DNA of 64,000 bases from Cercis canadensis (Eukaryota; Streptophyta; Magnoliopsida; Fabales; Fabaceae), in the NCBI GenBank assembly GCA_003255065.1, contig QAOA01006734.1, positions 1,208,488 to 1,272,487 of the forward strand, in the 5' to 3' direction. The notes beneath the pieces are model-generated. The model did no database searches. It was not told the origin of the DNA and saw only the letters and a program-made list of their open reading frames with translations. Position 1 is the stretch's first letter; each line of letters opens with the position of its first letter. Positions 17,901 through 30,466 of this stretch are shown here, piece by piece. The position numbers and the translations under genes are program-made.

Positions 17901-19417
17901 TTTCTCAACTACACTGTTCTAGGCTTCTAGCTACTTTTTTTAATTTTTTGAGAGGATGCTGGGGTGGTAGGGTTCCAGGCAGTCAATGATCTACTTTTTT
18001 TCAGCTTTGTAGTTTGTGATAGTCTTACTTTCTTCAATATCGTTAAAATTTTATTTAAAGTGCATATTATATTTATGTTGTCTGGTCTGAGGGATATGAT
18101 ATGGAAGTATATCCTAGCTGGGGAGTATGGCAGAAAGGGTGTCGATTCATCATTTACATTATAGATTTTGGCTGTGTTCATTTCAGGTGATTCCTAATAA
18201 ACCATCACAAAGGGAGGGAGAGAGGGAGTAAGAAGCAATGTCGAGCACATTATGAAGTTAGCGTATTAAAGGATGCTAATAATATGCTAATAATCTTCTG
18301 TCATAATTTCACAAGGATTGCATTAAAGGATGCTATAATGGGGATTGCATTTCCACAAGGAGTGCATTCCCCCTCTGCCATGGAGTGGCACTTGTATTTC
18401 CTATTGTTTTATGTCATTGAATCCCTTTCCTCAAAAGTCAAGACTCAGTTTAGTTATGACAATTGTCTTGGCTAAACTGTTGTTACCTATGCAAGTTTAT
18501 GCCTAGTTGGCAGTCGGTCTTGTTAAAATTTTCTGTTTATGTGCATGTATATGGTAGTGTACTGGTGTTGCTCCAAATTTTCTTAACTCTTCCTTATTTT
18601 TGCATGCTATTATTCCTTCAATGAGGTTTGTGACAGTTTGCTGATTACTATTTGGTCTGGTGCTACTGTGTTCCTCTTTGAGAACAAGGTGCAGGAAAGA
18701 GCATAGTTCAAAGCGGCTCTATGTGTAAAAATGCGGTGTGAGAGATAAATCAATCCAAGCAGATATGATATTTTTGGTAGCGTGAAATTCCATCAGGATG
18801 ATTATACAAAATGAAATTAATTTACTGCTTTAGCTAGTTACATATTTATGTGATGTTTTCTTATCTTGACTAACTTTTGTCTGCATGGTTTTTTACTTGT
18901 CTGATAACACTGTCGGTAATATAACAAGTACAGAAAATAATTTTTACTGATGTTATGATGCTGTGTTGCTGCATTACAATTAACCATTAAATGTGCTTTC
19001 TTTTGGAATTATTTTTTGATTAATTCATTTTCTAGAAAACAGGGAACACAACCATGTGCATTTTACTTGCAAAATGGGCATTGCAAGTTTGGGTCTACAT
19101 GCAAATTTGATCATCCTTTGGGGTCGGTGAGATACAGTCCATCAGCATCTTCTCTCATTGATATGCCAGTGACTCCATACCCAGTTGGGTCCTTGCTATC
19201 TACCCTAGCTCCTTCAACTACCTCTTCGGAGCTTCGACCTGAACTAATTTCAGGTTCCAAAAAGGAATCCTTTACAACCAGATTGCCTTCCTCTGGAAAC
19301 GGTTCCAGCAATTCTGTCAGTTTAATTTTTACACAGACTGGATCTGTCTCACTCACTGATGTGCAACTATCAAGTCAGAGTTCTGCCCCTTTAAGTAGTA
19401 GCAGAAGCACTAGATAA
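14948..19417 (+). CDS. CCCH zinc-finger protein with five fingers (ZFN1-like)
   Basis: Seven coding exons join in phase: 14948-15041, 15187-15329, 15736-15798, 15941-16060, 16153-16443, 16544-16855 and 19043-19417, giving 465 residues. Five C-x8-C-x5-C-x3-H fingers are visible: [80 protein letters not shown] and [20 protein letters not shown]. Three are clustered N-terminally and two follow a Pro/Ser/Gly-rich linker. This layout is that of plant ZFN1/ZFN2/ZFN3 proteins (clade of At3g02830), which bind nucleic acid, probably RNA. The tail after finger 5 is Ser/Thr-rich and disordered-looking, ending SSSRSTR. The last intron is unusually long (16856-19042). The acceptor for exon 7 is taken at ..AAAACAG/GGA because it keeps LRP/GTQPC in frame; an AG seven bases upstream would break the frame. 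Confidence 0.93.
16856..19042 (+). other. Long last intron of the CCCH gene
   Basis: A 2.19-kb intron separates fingers 4 and 5. It is AT-rich and its open frames are short and unlike known proteins. No bounded element was found inside. Confidence 0.6.
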
Positions 19418-20388
19418 AGTGGTGAGATACGTTGATCAGGTTCCTATTGGATGCGATTTCACAAAGCCTCCATTGCTTTCTGTTCAAAGTTTCATTCTCG
19501 CTCGACAATTCTTCATCTCATCCTATTTAGCCTGCCCTAGGTACATCTCATCTGATTATACATTATCTGAAATAAGCTTTAATTAATGGAAAACTTCATA
19601 TTGTCTTTCCTTCCTCTCTGCTACTAGTTTCTTCATGCTAGATACTTGTCTCATGTTTATTTAAATGTGCGTGTGTGTTTTTTGTGTGGGAGAGATAGCC
19701 CTGTTCCTACTCCATACTCAGATTGAGAGCGAACTAAGATATTAGTTTGCCTTAATTTCCTTTTATTGAAAAAAAAATAAAAAAAAATCAGAAATCGTAT
19801 ATAATCACTCATTTACTTGCATTCCTAGCAAAGACAAAATGTCAGTAGTCTTGGCTTACTTTTATTTTTCTTTAATTTCTTCATTCTTGTCCTATGTTGG
19901 TGTATAATCATAATAGAGTGCAAGTGTGATTCAATATTAGTAGTGACAAGTTGGAAAACAGGAAAGGTATAGCAATAGAATTAGAGTTATCTAAGTGGTA
20001 AAGGATTAACGACAGTGCTCGTGTGACTTTTTCCTCGCTACTTATGTGGCATCGGGCAAGGTGAAAGGGCAACGAGGGCGTCTTGTCATGTTTCGTAGAG
20101 TACAGGGTAAAGAATCGTAAATAACCGAACACTTTGGTTTCAGACAAAGAAACCTAGGTTTCTGACTCCTGAATCCTAAGTTAAATCAAACCAGATCTGA
20201 TATTGGAGCAGTTGGACTTGGATAAGTCCCAATTTGTTGTTTCTTTTCTTTGTTTGTCGTACCCTTTTGACGCAATAAGATCAACCACGTAACGACGAAA
20301 GGACACTAACGTATGCACGTATGACTTAACACTAACAGTGACGTCAATACACACGCCTATGCACGTATGACTTAAGCTGTTGCGTTCA
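19418..20388. other. 3' region of CCCH gene and intergenic DNA
   Basis: Probable 3' UTR followed by AT-rich sequence. Near 20310-20374 a 17-base word beginning TATGCACGTATGACTTA occurs twice in direct orientation about 42 bases apart. No gene is seen. Confidence 0.4.
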
Positions 20389-20850
20389 ATTTATTTCTTT
20401 AAATTTTATTTAATGTGCAGTTTATTTTCAAAAGTTTTAGAAGGTGCAAATAACTATAAACAGTAAAAAATATGCAAAGAACTTTTATATCACAAATTGT
20501 TCACAATTGGACTGAAACAACAGCTGTGTGACATGTGAATTTATTTAATTCCTTTTTTATATTAATTTAACATGATTAGTGAATAATTAGAATAAAAAAT
20601 ACACGTAATAAGCACATGATTAGTATACTTTTACCTTATTTATCATGTATTTTTTACTATAATTAGAGTAAAAAAAAGATTAAATGAATTCACAGTGTCA
20701 CAAAAGTGTAGTTTTCGTCTAATTTTGGACGACGGTTTGTGATATGGGGGGTTCTATGCATATTTTTCATAATTCATGAGGAGTTATTTGTACGTTTAGA
20801 AACTTTTAAGAGTAAAATGTACATCAAATAAAATTTAAAGAGATAAATTA
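20389..20850. mobile_element. MITE-like palindromic element, about 460 bp
   Basis: The two ends are inverted, diverged copies of each other. The left end reads TTTCTTTAAATTTTATTTAA, and the reverse complement of the right end reads TCTCTTTAAATTTTATTTGA. Both continue with AAAGTTTxxxAxxxxTxCAAATAACT-like sequence. A second inner pair (ACATGTGAATTTATTTAATT near 20530 against the reverse complement near 20685) extends the palindrome. No coding capacity. The exact ends and target-site duplication were not resolved, so the superfamily is unknown. Confidence 0.65.
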
Positions 20851-23800
20851 GACTTTTTCCTTTCTTTTATGTCAAATTTTTGTAATTGTTGGACTGTTAC
20901 CAAAGTTCCTAGATTTCTTAATAGTGAACACTTATGTTCCCAATATATGTATTTGGGTAAATACTCTTCTTATTCTTTTGGGCCAGTTTCCACCTCCTCC
21001 CTCCCCTTCTGCTCTGTTTCTGGAGGAGGAGTTTGGTGGTGCTTCTTTTTCTTAATATTTCCAGGAAAAAAAAAAAGCGTCAAATACAAGAGTCACCGAG
21101 CAATTGGAGCATCACTAGAAATAAATTTTTGTTTAGGTATTCATCAAGTTGGAAATTTTAGTGAATTGTAGAAATGTGGAGAAAATATCAAGCACTCTTT
21201 AAATTGAATAGCCACAAATTTTGAATAGAATAACCACTTAATTCCTTGCTTTCCAGTTATTCATTTAGCTAATCTACTTGGTAAACCTCCCATATAAATT
21301 TGACAATTAAGCCTAAAAAGTAGCTTACATAAATCATGTTTGGAAAAAGGCGAATATAAATGAAAAAGAAAAAAAGCAAGATACTCCACCTGAAAGATGA
21401 TGAAGGTTGTTTCCCCTTGTAGGTTAAAACGAGCTGAAGCCCATACATAATAAACCACCAGTTTCTCTTATAAATGAAGTACTTGTGGGGTGAATTTAAC
21501 AAGAGGTAGTTCAATTATTATGATGATATGATCTTATCCCATAACATAATCACTCTTTGTTCACATTGGTATACCACCAAATAAGGGGACTATGTAATAA
21601 TTAATTCCACTGTGTAAAAAAGGTCAAAAATAGGTTTCCAGATCTAGCACAACTCTTGCTACATGCTTGTCTTGCTCTAACGGGGACAAACAAAATCAAA
21701 ATGTCAGTAAAATCAACTCTTGCATATTTCAGCGTAGGAAATAGTGGTAAAAAAACAATGGCGGATTTTGTCACTATCCTGAAATAGCTTACACTTTTTT
21801 TTGGAGGGGGGGATTAAAAAATAAAATTATTTCACGTAAATTTTTCCTGTGACTAATAATGGAAATTTTAATCATGACCACAAACTTTGATTAGAGATTC
21901 TCTAATCAAAACTGTTTTAACTTTGAAAAAAAATTGACTAGATTCACCCATTTGGGTTACTTTGGCAGTAAGATCATTTCAGTCATCATTAGTAAACCTT
22001 AAAAATTTGGGTAAAACAATTTAACAACTGAGAATAGTGTACTAAAGAGCAACCTAAAGTGGCATCATTAGCATTTGGAGACATTGAATTAGAATATAAA
22101 GAGTTGATGCATTAGAATATTAGCCGAGTTGGTTGAATTTGAGTGGCAAGGCAGAAGGCACGCATGCTTATAATTTGATGGGACTGCACCGGCATCCCAT
22201 GCTGTAAGAAACTAAGAACCCTGTACAGCCCATGGACTTTTTTACAGCTCGCCGACAATGGGCCCAGACACATCAGTTCAAGTATATGTTTTGCTGGAAA
22301 TCGATAAAAGCCCAAATAACTGAACTAAATAGTAAATACAAGGTTAATTGCATTTGCATGGCCATCAATTCCTTCAAGTAGCATATGATATCATGCAGGT
22401 GATGCAGGCCTTAGCCTCTAAAAGGGTGGGGACACGTGTTCTCTTAACATCATAATTGTGGTCACTGTCTTTCCACACATGCATTAATCATATATATGGT
22501 CTCTTTCACTCACCCCAATGCGTGTGAAAAAGAGAAAAACCCTTTTGGCTATAGCTGTCCAATTTGTTCTCTTACAATTGTTATGGCAGCCATAGAGCAA
22601 CCAAGTTTTTGGAGTTTCATGTTACCCAACAAAACAGGGGAAAAAAAATAAAATTTTAAAGGATTCAATGATACAAAAACTAAAGTTTGTAATATGACCC
22701 ACTCATACTGTACATTTATGTATATGGTATTATTTTTTGGGCGAACCAATTATATTGTTTTTAACGAAGCAGGGCCCATAAATGATTCTTCACACATCCG
22801 TTTCATTATTGATACCTAGAAGGCTACAACTTTAATGCCTTTTTCCTTTTTGATAGAACTATTAGAGAATGTTTGGTACGGTGATTATATTGTTTCCTCT
22901 ATTTTATAGGAATTATAATTTTTATGTTTGAAAGGTGAAATATAAAAATAAAGTTACTTTCCTGAAAAAGCACGTTTACTTAGACATTATACGTTGATAC
23001 AAATAGGCCCAAGTGAAGATTCAATGCCTCTGTCTCCAGACTCCACACAAGAATCTGTATTTCTTGACTCTGCAATGAAAATATAAAGAAAAATATGATG
23101 CCGGAAAAACAAAGGGATACTTTGTTTTCTTTTATCTCATATTAGAAAACATAAAGTATGGGTTTCCCTTTGCATGAAAAGAAAACAGAAAATCACATTG
23201 ATTGTACCATTTGACTCAAGGGTTGGCTGCAGCTTCACAGGAATAAATTGGAGAGAAACAAAGGACCACCTGTCAACTTTTTATCTCTCTTTGGAGGAAG
23301 GTGGTGTTGCCTGTAAAGCCTGTAATGTTGCTTCAGATAAATCGGTACTTTCTAGAAGCCAAGTTAATAAATTAAAGCAATATGATATCGCAACAGAAAG
23401 AAGGTATAAAGAAGGGAAACACTTTATCAAAACAGAAACTTATGTATTCAATTTTGCTGAATACTTACCAGAGTTTTATATAGTCTCTTAGCCATTGAGA
23501 AACAGGAATTGATGGCCTCATCATTACCACCAGATCGATGCAATCTATGACTATGATTAGTCCAACAGTTATCACATTGAGTAATTGTGATGACCACATT
23601 AGTGTCTGTTTCATGAGCAGATATTTTATTTAATACTATATCTCTATTGGGGGTGACACAAGTTGAAGCTTGACCCATCAAATTATTGTATCCATTACTC
23701 ACAAATCACACCTTATTCTTGCACTTAAATGTCTTTACTATCACTTACCAGATGTCAGCCACGTATTGGCATTCCTTGCTTGCTGCTATATCCAGGCAAC

Positions 23801-24509
23801 AAAGCAAAAACTAATCACCATCAAGTGCTTGATGTATTTTATTTTTTTTTTAAACATTAGATGCTTTTGCTTATCTAAGCCTGAAAAGGAATTACAAAAA
23901 TTTCTTCTAGAAGTTCATTTTTTTTAAAATATATAATTGTGTACTAAACTTCTATTGCAAGTCTATTAAGCATTAAGAAGTAATGCTATTTACACAATTC
24001 ATGCAATAATCAAACTCAGATGAAGTGACCCCTCACACGATTATATATTAATATTAGCTCTAAAGCATTTTATGGGTTCCATTTAGATGGGCTCCTTGCT
24101 TTTAAAGTTAGGTCATAAGATTCAGTTCAGGGTACAATTTCCTTTAATTTGGATATATACATCTTAGCTGACTTAATATACTATGGTTCTCATTATAACA
24201 TGTAATCCAACTCATCCTTTTAATTGCCACTTTAACGAGCTTTACACATAATTTAGTGTTAATTTATGTAATCTTTATGTGGGTAACTTTCGCTAGCCAT
24301 TATTACAACCCCTAAAGCACTGCAACACTCCAGGATTCTTGCAATTTCTTAAAGGTGAGGGTTAACCTACCACTCTCTTATGCTACTCCCTTATACTATA
24401 CCCTTTCTCAATTAGGTGGGACTCAATAGGACTTACAATATGATTTTAGTGTCACTACAAAGATCTTAAAAAATTGAGTCACTATTAATATGCCAGAACA
24501 TATAGTTCC
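20851..24509. other. AT-rich intergenic DNA without recognised genes
   Basis: Several short open frames occur, the longest 105 codons at 23174-23491, but none resembles a known protein or shows plausible splice-linked exons. A small perfect palindrome, GATTAGAGATTCTCTAATC, lies near 21891-21909. Confidence 0.4.
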
Positions 24510-25022
24510 TTATAAAATATAAGAGTGACATATAAGAAAACATGTCAAAAAGTAAACTTAAAAAAGTTATTTCTTAGCACGTTTTTTTATATCATGTCAT
24601 TCTTACATTTTATGAAGAATTGTGTGTCTTAGCACATATTAAATAATTTAGTTTTTCAAGATATTCACAATGACACCAAAATTACACTGTAATTCTTATT
24701 GAATCCCATACGTGAATGAGAGATATAACATAAAAAAATAACATAAGAGGATGGTAGTATAGTGCTCACATTTCTTAAAACAAAAACTAAGTAAAAGAGA
24801 AAAGGCCACTCACTCACTAGTCACTACCTTTCACCGAAAAGTGCAAGCACACCTGCGTTTGCCTTGACTTTAGATTAAGTTTCATTATAAACATTCCATA
24901 AAGTATGTTTCAAAGTCATCACCATCCTTTAGGCCTGCATGGTTCATGTGACTTTCACTTCATTACAGCTTTCCACAGACAGAGAAGGAGAAGAGGGGTT
25001 GAAGCCTTGAAGGAGTAGTCCT
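24510..25022. repeat. First copy of a 513-bp direct duplication
   Basis: Repeated at 25024-25536 with exactly the same length and only about six single-base differences. The two copies are separated by one N at 25023. The pattern looks like two alleles placed side by side by the assembler. The sequence is the promoter-proximal region of the NPH3 gene. Confidence 0.95.
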
Positions 25023-25023
25023 N

Positions 25024-25536
25024 TTATAAAATATAAGAGTGACATATAAGAAAACATGTCAAAAAGTAAACTTAAAAAAGTTATTTCTTAGCACGTTTTT
25101 TTATATCGTGTCATTCTTACATTTTATGAAGAATTGTGTGTCTTAGCACATATTAAATAATTTATTTTTTCAAAATATTCACAATGACACCAAAATTACA
25201 CTGTAACTCTTATTGAATCCCATACGTGAATGAGAGATATAACATAAAAAAATAACATAAGAGAATGGTAGTATAGTGCTCACATTTCTTAAAACAAAAA
25301 CTAAGTAAAAGAGAAAAGACCACTCACTCACTAGTCACTACCTTTCACCGAAAAGTGCAAGCACACCTGCGTTTGCCTTGACTTTAGATTAAGTTTCATT
25401 ATAAACATTCCATAAAGTATGTTTCAAAGTCATCACCATCCTTTAGGCCTGCATGGTTCATGTGACTTTCACTTCATTACAGCTTTCCACAGACAGAGAA
25501 GGAGAAGAGGGGTTGAAGCCTTGAAGGAGTAGTCCT
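25024..25536. repeat. Second copy of the 513-bp direct duplication
   Basis: Pairs with 24510-25022. Differences include CATG/CGTG, TAGTTT/TATTTT, CAAGAT/CAAAAT, GTAATT/GTAACT, AGGATGG/AGAATGG and AAGGCC/AAGACC. It ends about 160 bases before the NPH3 start codon, so it includes probable core promoter or 5' UTR. Confidence 0.95.
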
Positions 25537-25695
25537 CAAAGAATCTGTCAGAAAAAACGTTACACATAGCTTCCAATGGATTTAACTGAAATGGAATAGG
25601 TCCATTTACACAGTCACATCAGTGGCAGATTGACAATTCTTAGCGGGGTTCTTGGCTCAGAGACAGAGTTATCACAATTGCCAGGTCTCGTGGGG

Positions 25696-28600
25696 ATGGG
25701 AGTTGTTACTGTTGGTGAATTAAAGCCCAGCATTTCAGGGAAGAGGTCCTTTCGTCCAAGTTCAAGTATAAGACATGCCACTGAATGGTAATTCTTCTGA
25801 ATTCTGATTCTTGAGTAAAAGATGCTTTTTTTGTTTGTTTGTTTGTTTGTTTGTTTTGTTTCATTCAGTGCTGGTTAGAATCCTGCTTCTTTCTCTGCAA
25901 TGTTAGACGCTTGACAATTTTCCCCAACGAGGGTGAATTTTTCCTTTTTATCTGGAAATAAAAGTTGTCGGTTTAAGAAATTGACCTAGTAGCCCTTAAA
26001 TTCTTAAAAAAGCAGTTTTTTTTTTCTCCCTAGTAAAGTCATTTTCACAGACCCCCAAGCAAGGTTTGATCTAATTCCATTTAGTTACCCACATCTTGGA
26101 ATCTAGTTCTCCTTGGTAAATTCTCAGTAGCTTCAATTTGTGGGTCTATTGTCCCATTCCTGCTGGATTCTCAAGGGTCAGCTTTTGCGGAGGAACACCA
26201 ACTGGAAAGCTTTTATTTTTCTTGTCATTTTCCGAGTGTGTTTGTGTATTTAAAATGCATTACTTCCTTCAATCTTTCACAACCCCTTTTTGCTTGCCAA
26301 GAAAATTTCCACAATTTCCCATCTGAACAAGTCACAACCTCTCCAAATTAATGGTAGAAAGAAACATTACATGGTATTTAAGCGCGGAGATTGATAGATG
26401 AAAGCTGTATTTCACTTGGGACCTGAATAGCCATTTACCTCGCCGACAAAGGCTGCATGGTGAATGTCCATATATCATCTGTCAGCTACGTTAACACCAA
26501 TAAATATTTGTCTGTCATTTATTCTCTTGGTTTTATTATCATTAGGCCCTGACAAGTATGGAGATGTTTTTGTAAGAGTTAACGCTTCACCCACTGATGT
26601 AAAATCTTCTGGGTTCAGATATAATGGAAAAGCCGTAAGCATTAACGTGACAAATGACAACACTAGAGTGGCTCTGTATTCCCTCTTATCTGTGGTGGTC
26701 AGTGGTTTCAGCTAGTTAATTACTGATTTGGATTCATCAGTGGTACAGCAATTTCGGTTTTAACTTATGTAACCATATTGTCTGTACTACAGCTTTTAGT
26801 AGTCCCACTCAGTCTGTAATTATTGAGTTGGGGGTCTTGTGGCCATTCTCACCAATTAAGTACTTGATCTCGCAAGATTACGCTGTCTATTAATTTGTGG
26901 TGTACAAAGAACGTAGATTGAACTTCATTTTGTATATTAGATTTCAACGTTTATATGTCACAAGTGGCTCTTGCAAGGTCTCTCATAATTTCTATTTTGT
27001 TGCCCATTAATATGTATGCCTGCAGTTATTGCTTTATATTGGTATTTCCATGTCTATCTCGCACAATATTTCAACCAGGTTTGTCTATTACAGGCCAATA
27101 TCTGATGTCTCTAGCGATCTTACCATCGAAGTGGGAGCATCGAGCTTTGCACTTCACAAGGTAAATGAAACAAGCTTCCCTTCTCTTAGGTTACTGCATT
27201 CGAGTTTTACACTCAGTGTGTGTGTAAGTAATAGGCATTTTTTTGAGAGTAGACTATGATTGTTTTAAATTTACCTTGCTTTCAGATGTATATAAACAAT
27301 CAGGTCTGTGGATATTGGATTATTTATGAATGGTTTACACCTTTGAATAGATTTTATGTTTATAGTTCATTACGTTAATCTGCCAGACACTATCGACATA
27401 CTGATGAGATCTCAAGAACATAATGCTCCATGCTTTCGCATGGGATTTAATGAAATTGGAGACTTGCAGAAAAAATCAAATTCACTGTGAGATTTAGTCA
27501 TATGGTTGTAACTTTCTTAAATTTTTTTGCAGTTTCCTCTAGTTTCTCGAAGTGGAAGAATTCGGAAACTACTGTTAGAAGCAAAAGATTCAAAAGTTTC
27601 ACGCATAAGTCTCCCAAGTGTGCCGGGTGGAGCAGAGGCTTTTGAGCTAGCTGCCAAGTTCTGTTATGGAATTAACGTTGAGTTCACCCTCTCAAATGTT
27701 GCTATGCTACGTTGTGTAGCGCATTTTCTTGAAATGACAGAAGAATTTTCAGAGAAAAACTTGGAGACCCGAGCTGAAGCATATCTGAAAGAGACAGTTC
27801 TCCCAAATATATCAAGCTCAATATCTGTTCTTCATCGTTGTGATACCCTTCTGCCCGCAGCAGAAGAGATAAACCTTGTTGCTAGGCTAATCAATGCAAT
27901 TGCAAATAATGCATGCAAGGAGCAGCTCACCTCTGGCTTGCTAAAACTGGACCATAATTTCCCTGCAAAAGCTATCTCAAACATGGAACCAGAAACACCC
28001 TCAGATTGGTGGGGAAAATCTCTTTCAGTTCTTAATCTTGACTTCTTCCAACGCGTTCTGTCTGCAGTGAAGTCAAAGGGGTTAAAACAGGACATGATCA
28101 GCAAGATTTTGATAAACTACGCTCATAATTCTCTTCAGGGAATTGTTGTTAAGGACGCCCAAGTGGTCAAAGGAAGTTTACTGGACTTAGAAATGCAGAA
28201 GAAGCAAAGGGTCATTGTTGAAGCCATAGCTGGCTTACTACCAACTCAATCAAGGAAAAGCCCAGTTCCAATGGCATTTCTATCAAGTTTGTTGAAAGCT
28301 GCTATAGCAGCATCGGCATCTACTTCTTGCAGATCTGATTTGGAGAGGCGGATTGGTCTGCAACTTGACCAGGCTATTCTTGAAGACGTCTTAATTCCAG
28401 CAAATTCACATCAAAATGGCCACAGCACAATGTATGATACAGATTCAGTCTTGAGGATCTTTTCCATTTTCCTAAACTTGGATGAGGATGATGACGAAGA
28501 TAGTCACTTGAGAGATGAAAGTGAAATGGTGTATGACTTTGACAGCCCTGGATCTCCAAAACAAAGCTCAATTCTAAAGGTATCCAAGTTGTTGGACAAT

Positions 28601-29376
28601 TATCTTGCTGAAATAGCACTAGACTCAAACTTGTTGCCATCAAAATTCATAGCACTTGCAGAATTACTCCCAGATCATGCACGCATTGTAAGTGATGGAC
28701 TCTACAGAGCTGCTGACATCTTTCTTAAGGTGAGAAATCCTTACTCTCTTTCACTTACTCCATTGCAAGCTCTAACTACTTGTGTAGGATACTTTCAATG
28801 TTAATTTTACATACCAATTTGTTCATCTCCTCATAGGTTCATCCAAATATAAAGGACTCAGAGCGCTACCGCCTATGCAAAACCATTGACTGTCAGAAAT
28901 TATCTCAAGAAGCCTGCAGCCATGCAGCACAGAATGAAAGGCTGCCAGTGCAGATGGCAGTCCAAGTTCTTTACTTTGAGCAAATCAGGCTGCGAAATGC
29001 TATGAATGGAGGACACAATCAGTTCTTCTTTGGTGCACTCAATGGCCAGTTCCCTCAACGTTCAGGCAGTGGTGCAGGAAGTGGAGCCATTTCTCCTAGA
29101 GATAATTATGCATCTGTAAGAAGAGAGAACCGAGAGTTGAAGCTAGAAGTTGCAAGAATGAGAATGAGGCTCACTGACTTGGAGAAAGATCATGTCTCTA
29201 TGAAGCAGGAGCTAGTGAGGTCTCATCCTGCTAACAAGTTATTTAAATCATTTACCAAAAAATTAAGCAAGCTCAATTCTCTATTTCGGATCAACAGTAT
29301 TAAGCCAATTGGTGGCAAAGCTAGTTCAGAAAGCCGGTTCCCTTTTCAAAAGCGAAGGCGTCACTCAGTTTCATGA
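25696..29376 (+). CDS. BTB/POZ-NPH3 domain protein (At1g03010-like)
   Basis: Four exons join in phase: 25696-25787, 27094-27160, 27533-28729 and 28837-29376, giving 631 residues. Exon 1 reads MGVVTVGELKPSISGKRSFR and ends in a split Trp codon completed by exon 2 (W-PISDVSSDLTIEVG). The BTB domain spans about residues 30-140 (FALHKFPLVSRSG.., AAKFCYGINVEFTLSNVA). The NPH3 domain spans about 200-500 (DWWGKSLSVLNLDFFQRV, CRSDLERRIGLQLDQA, LNLDEDDDED, LLPDHARIVSDGLYRA, ACSHAAQNERLPVQMAVQVL). A C-terminal coiled coil follows (ENRELKLEVARMRMRLTDLE), then a basic tail ending RRRHSVS. NPH3-family proteins act with CUL3 ubiquitin ligases and phototropin or auxin-transport signalling at the plasma membrane; the role of this clade is not established. 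The remembered Arabidopsis protein is nearly collinear over its whole length. Confidence 0.95.
25833..25861 (+). repeat. (GTTT)n microsatellite in NPH3 intron 1
   Basis: Run of GTTT units just inside the first intron. It is likely length-polymorphic. Confidence 0.8.
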
Positions 29377-30192
29377 CTACATAAAATGTGTATTATATGC
29401 CACAATGTATAGTATGCTTAGTGTGATTGTGTTTATTCTGCAGTGGATAGTTTTTGAGTTTTGGTCCTGAGTTGCTGTGTAATTGAGGGTGGATGCTTGA
29501 TCAAATTAGTATCCTCTGATTGAGAATTTTAACAACATCGATATAGAATTAAAACACCTTTCGAGAACAAACCAACAGTTTCTGAGGCATAAAAAATTAT
29601 CAGCAACTGTTCTTTATCCTCACGTGTGCTGCTTTGAAATGAAGTTCTGCGACAGTTAAATTAGCTCACAAGCCCCTGTTTAATTCATGTCTTATACTGG
29701 CTTAATTGCTTTTATGTGACTGCGTGAGGGCCCTAAAAATGGGCAAAAAAGAGAAGGGGTGGGGGGTTACTACAAAAGTTGAAGCAACACAGAGAGAATG
29801 GAGTACTAATTTATTTAGTATAATGATCTAGCTCGCGACTAAGTTGTAGTAATCATTTATCTAAAGCCTTCCGTTTGAAGGATGGCTTGCTCTTTGTAGA
29901 GGGTGCCATTACAAGAAGTGTACAAGCTCCACCATCACACTTGCCACTTGCAATTGCAAGGAAACATATCCTATTCCTACTTAACTAACATTATTAGTCA
30001 ATAACATTTATGCGCACTCAAGCTTCAAGTCACTATTAAGCACGTGCCATTTAACAATTCCGATAGAGTTATTTAATTCTTTCCTCTGCTGTGTTTTTTG
30101 ATTTTTTTTTATCAAATGAACTGAAATGGCCTTAATGTTAAAAACAAAACATATATATAAATAAAATTAGTTGGTAACCCCTGCCAGCGATT
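29377..30192. other. NPH3 3' UTR and intergenic DNA
   Basis: The first few hundred bases are probably 3' UTR. The rest is AT-rich, and no further gene is visible before the tRNA. Confidence 0.5.
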
Positions 30193-30265
30193 GACTCCAT
30201 GGCCCAATGGATAAGGCGCTGGTCTACGGAACCAGAGATTCTGGGTTCGAATCCCAGTGGAGTCG
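30193..30265 (+). tRNA. tRNA-Arg, anticodon ACG
   Basis: A 73-base cloverleaf. The acceptor stem GACTCCA pairs with TGGAGTC and is followed by discriminator G. The anticodon stem CTGGT/ACCAG encloses loop CTACGGA with anticodon ACG. The T arm is CTGGG-TTCGAAT-CCCAG, with GGTTCGAATCC as the B box. The D arm region TGGCCCAATGGATAAGG supplies the A box. There is no intron and no encoded CCA, as expected for a nuclear tRNA gene. A34 would normally be edited to inosine to read CGU/CGC/CGA. Confidence 0.97.
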
Positions 30266-30466
30266 TGTCTTTTTTCTTATCCCGTTCAGGTGTTCACTTT
30301 CAGCGCGCTTCACTGGAGAACACGACGCCGTATTGACGAGAGGCTGAACCTGCTGCTGATTTGCTTGATGCTCTTTCCCTTTGCTTTGAGGAGCAGAAAC
30401 AATTACTCGTTTTACACTGTTTCTGGAGACAAAACGGTGCGTTTTGCGGCAGTAGGAATCCACGCG

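Noticed and set aside
23174..23491. 105-codon open frame on plus
   Set aside because: No family resemblance, low-complexity composition around it, no splice-linked partner exons. Likely a chance frame in AT-rich DNA.
26464..26715. 83-codon frame in NPH3 intron 1
   Set aside because: Exons 1 and 2 of the NPH3 gene join perfectly in phase without it, and the remembered homolog has no such insertion.
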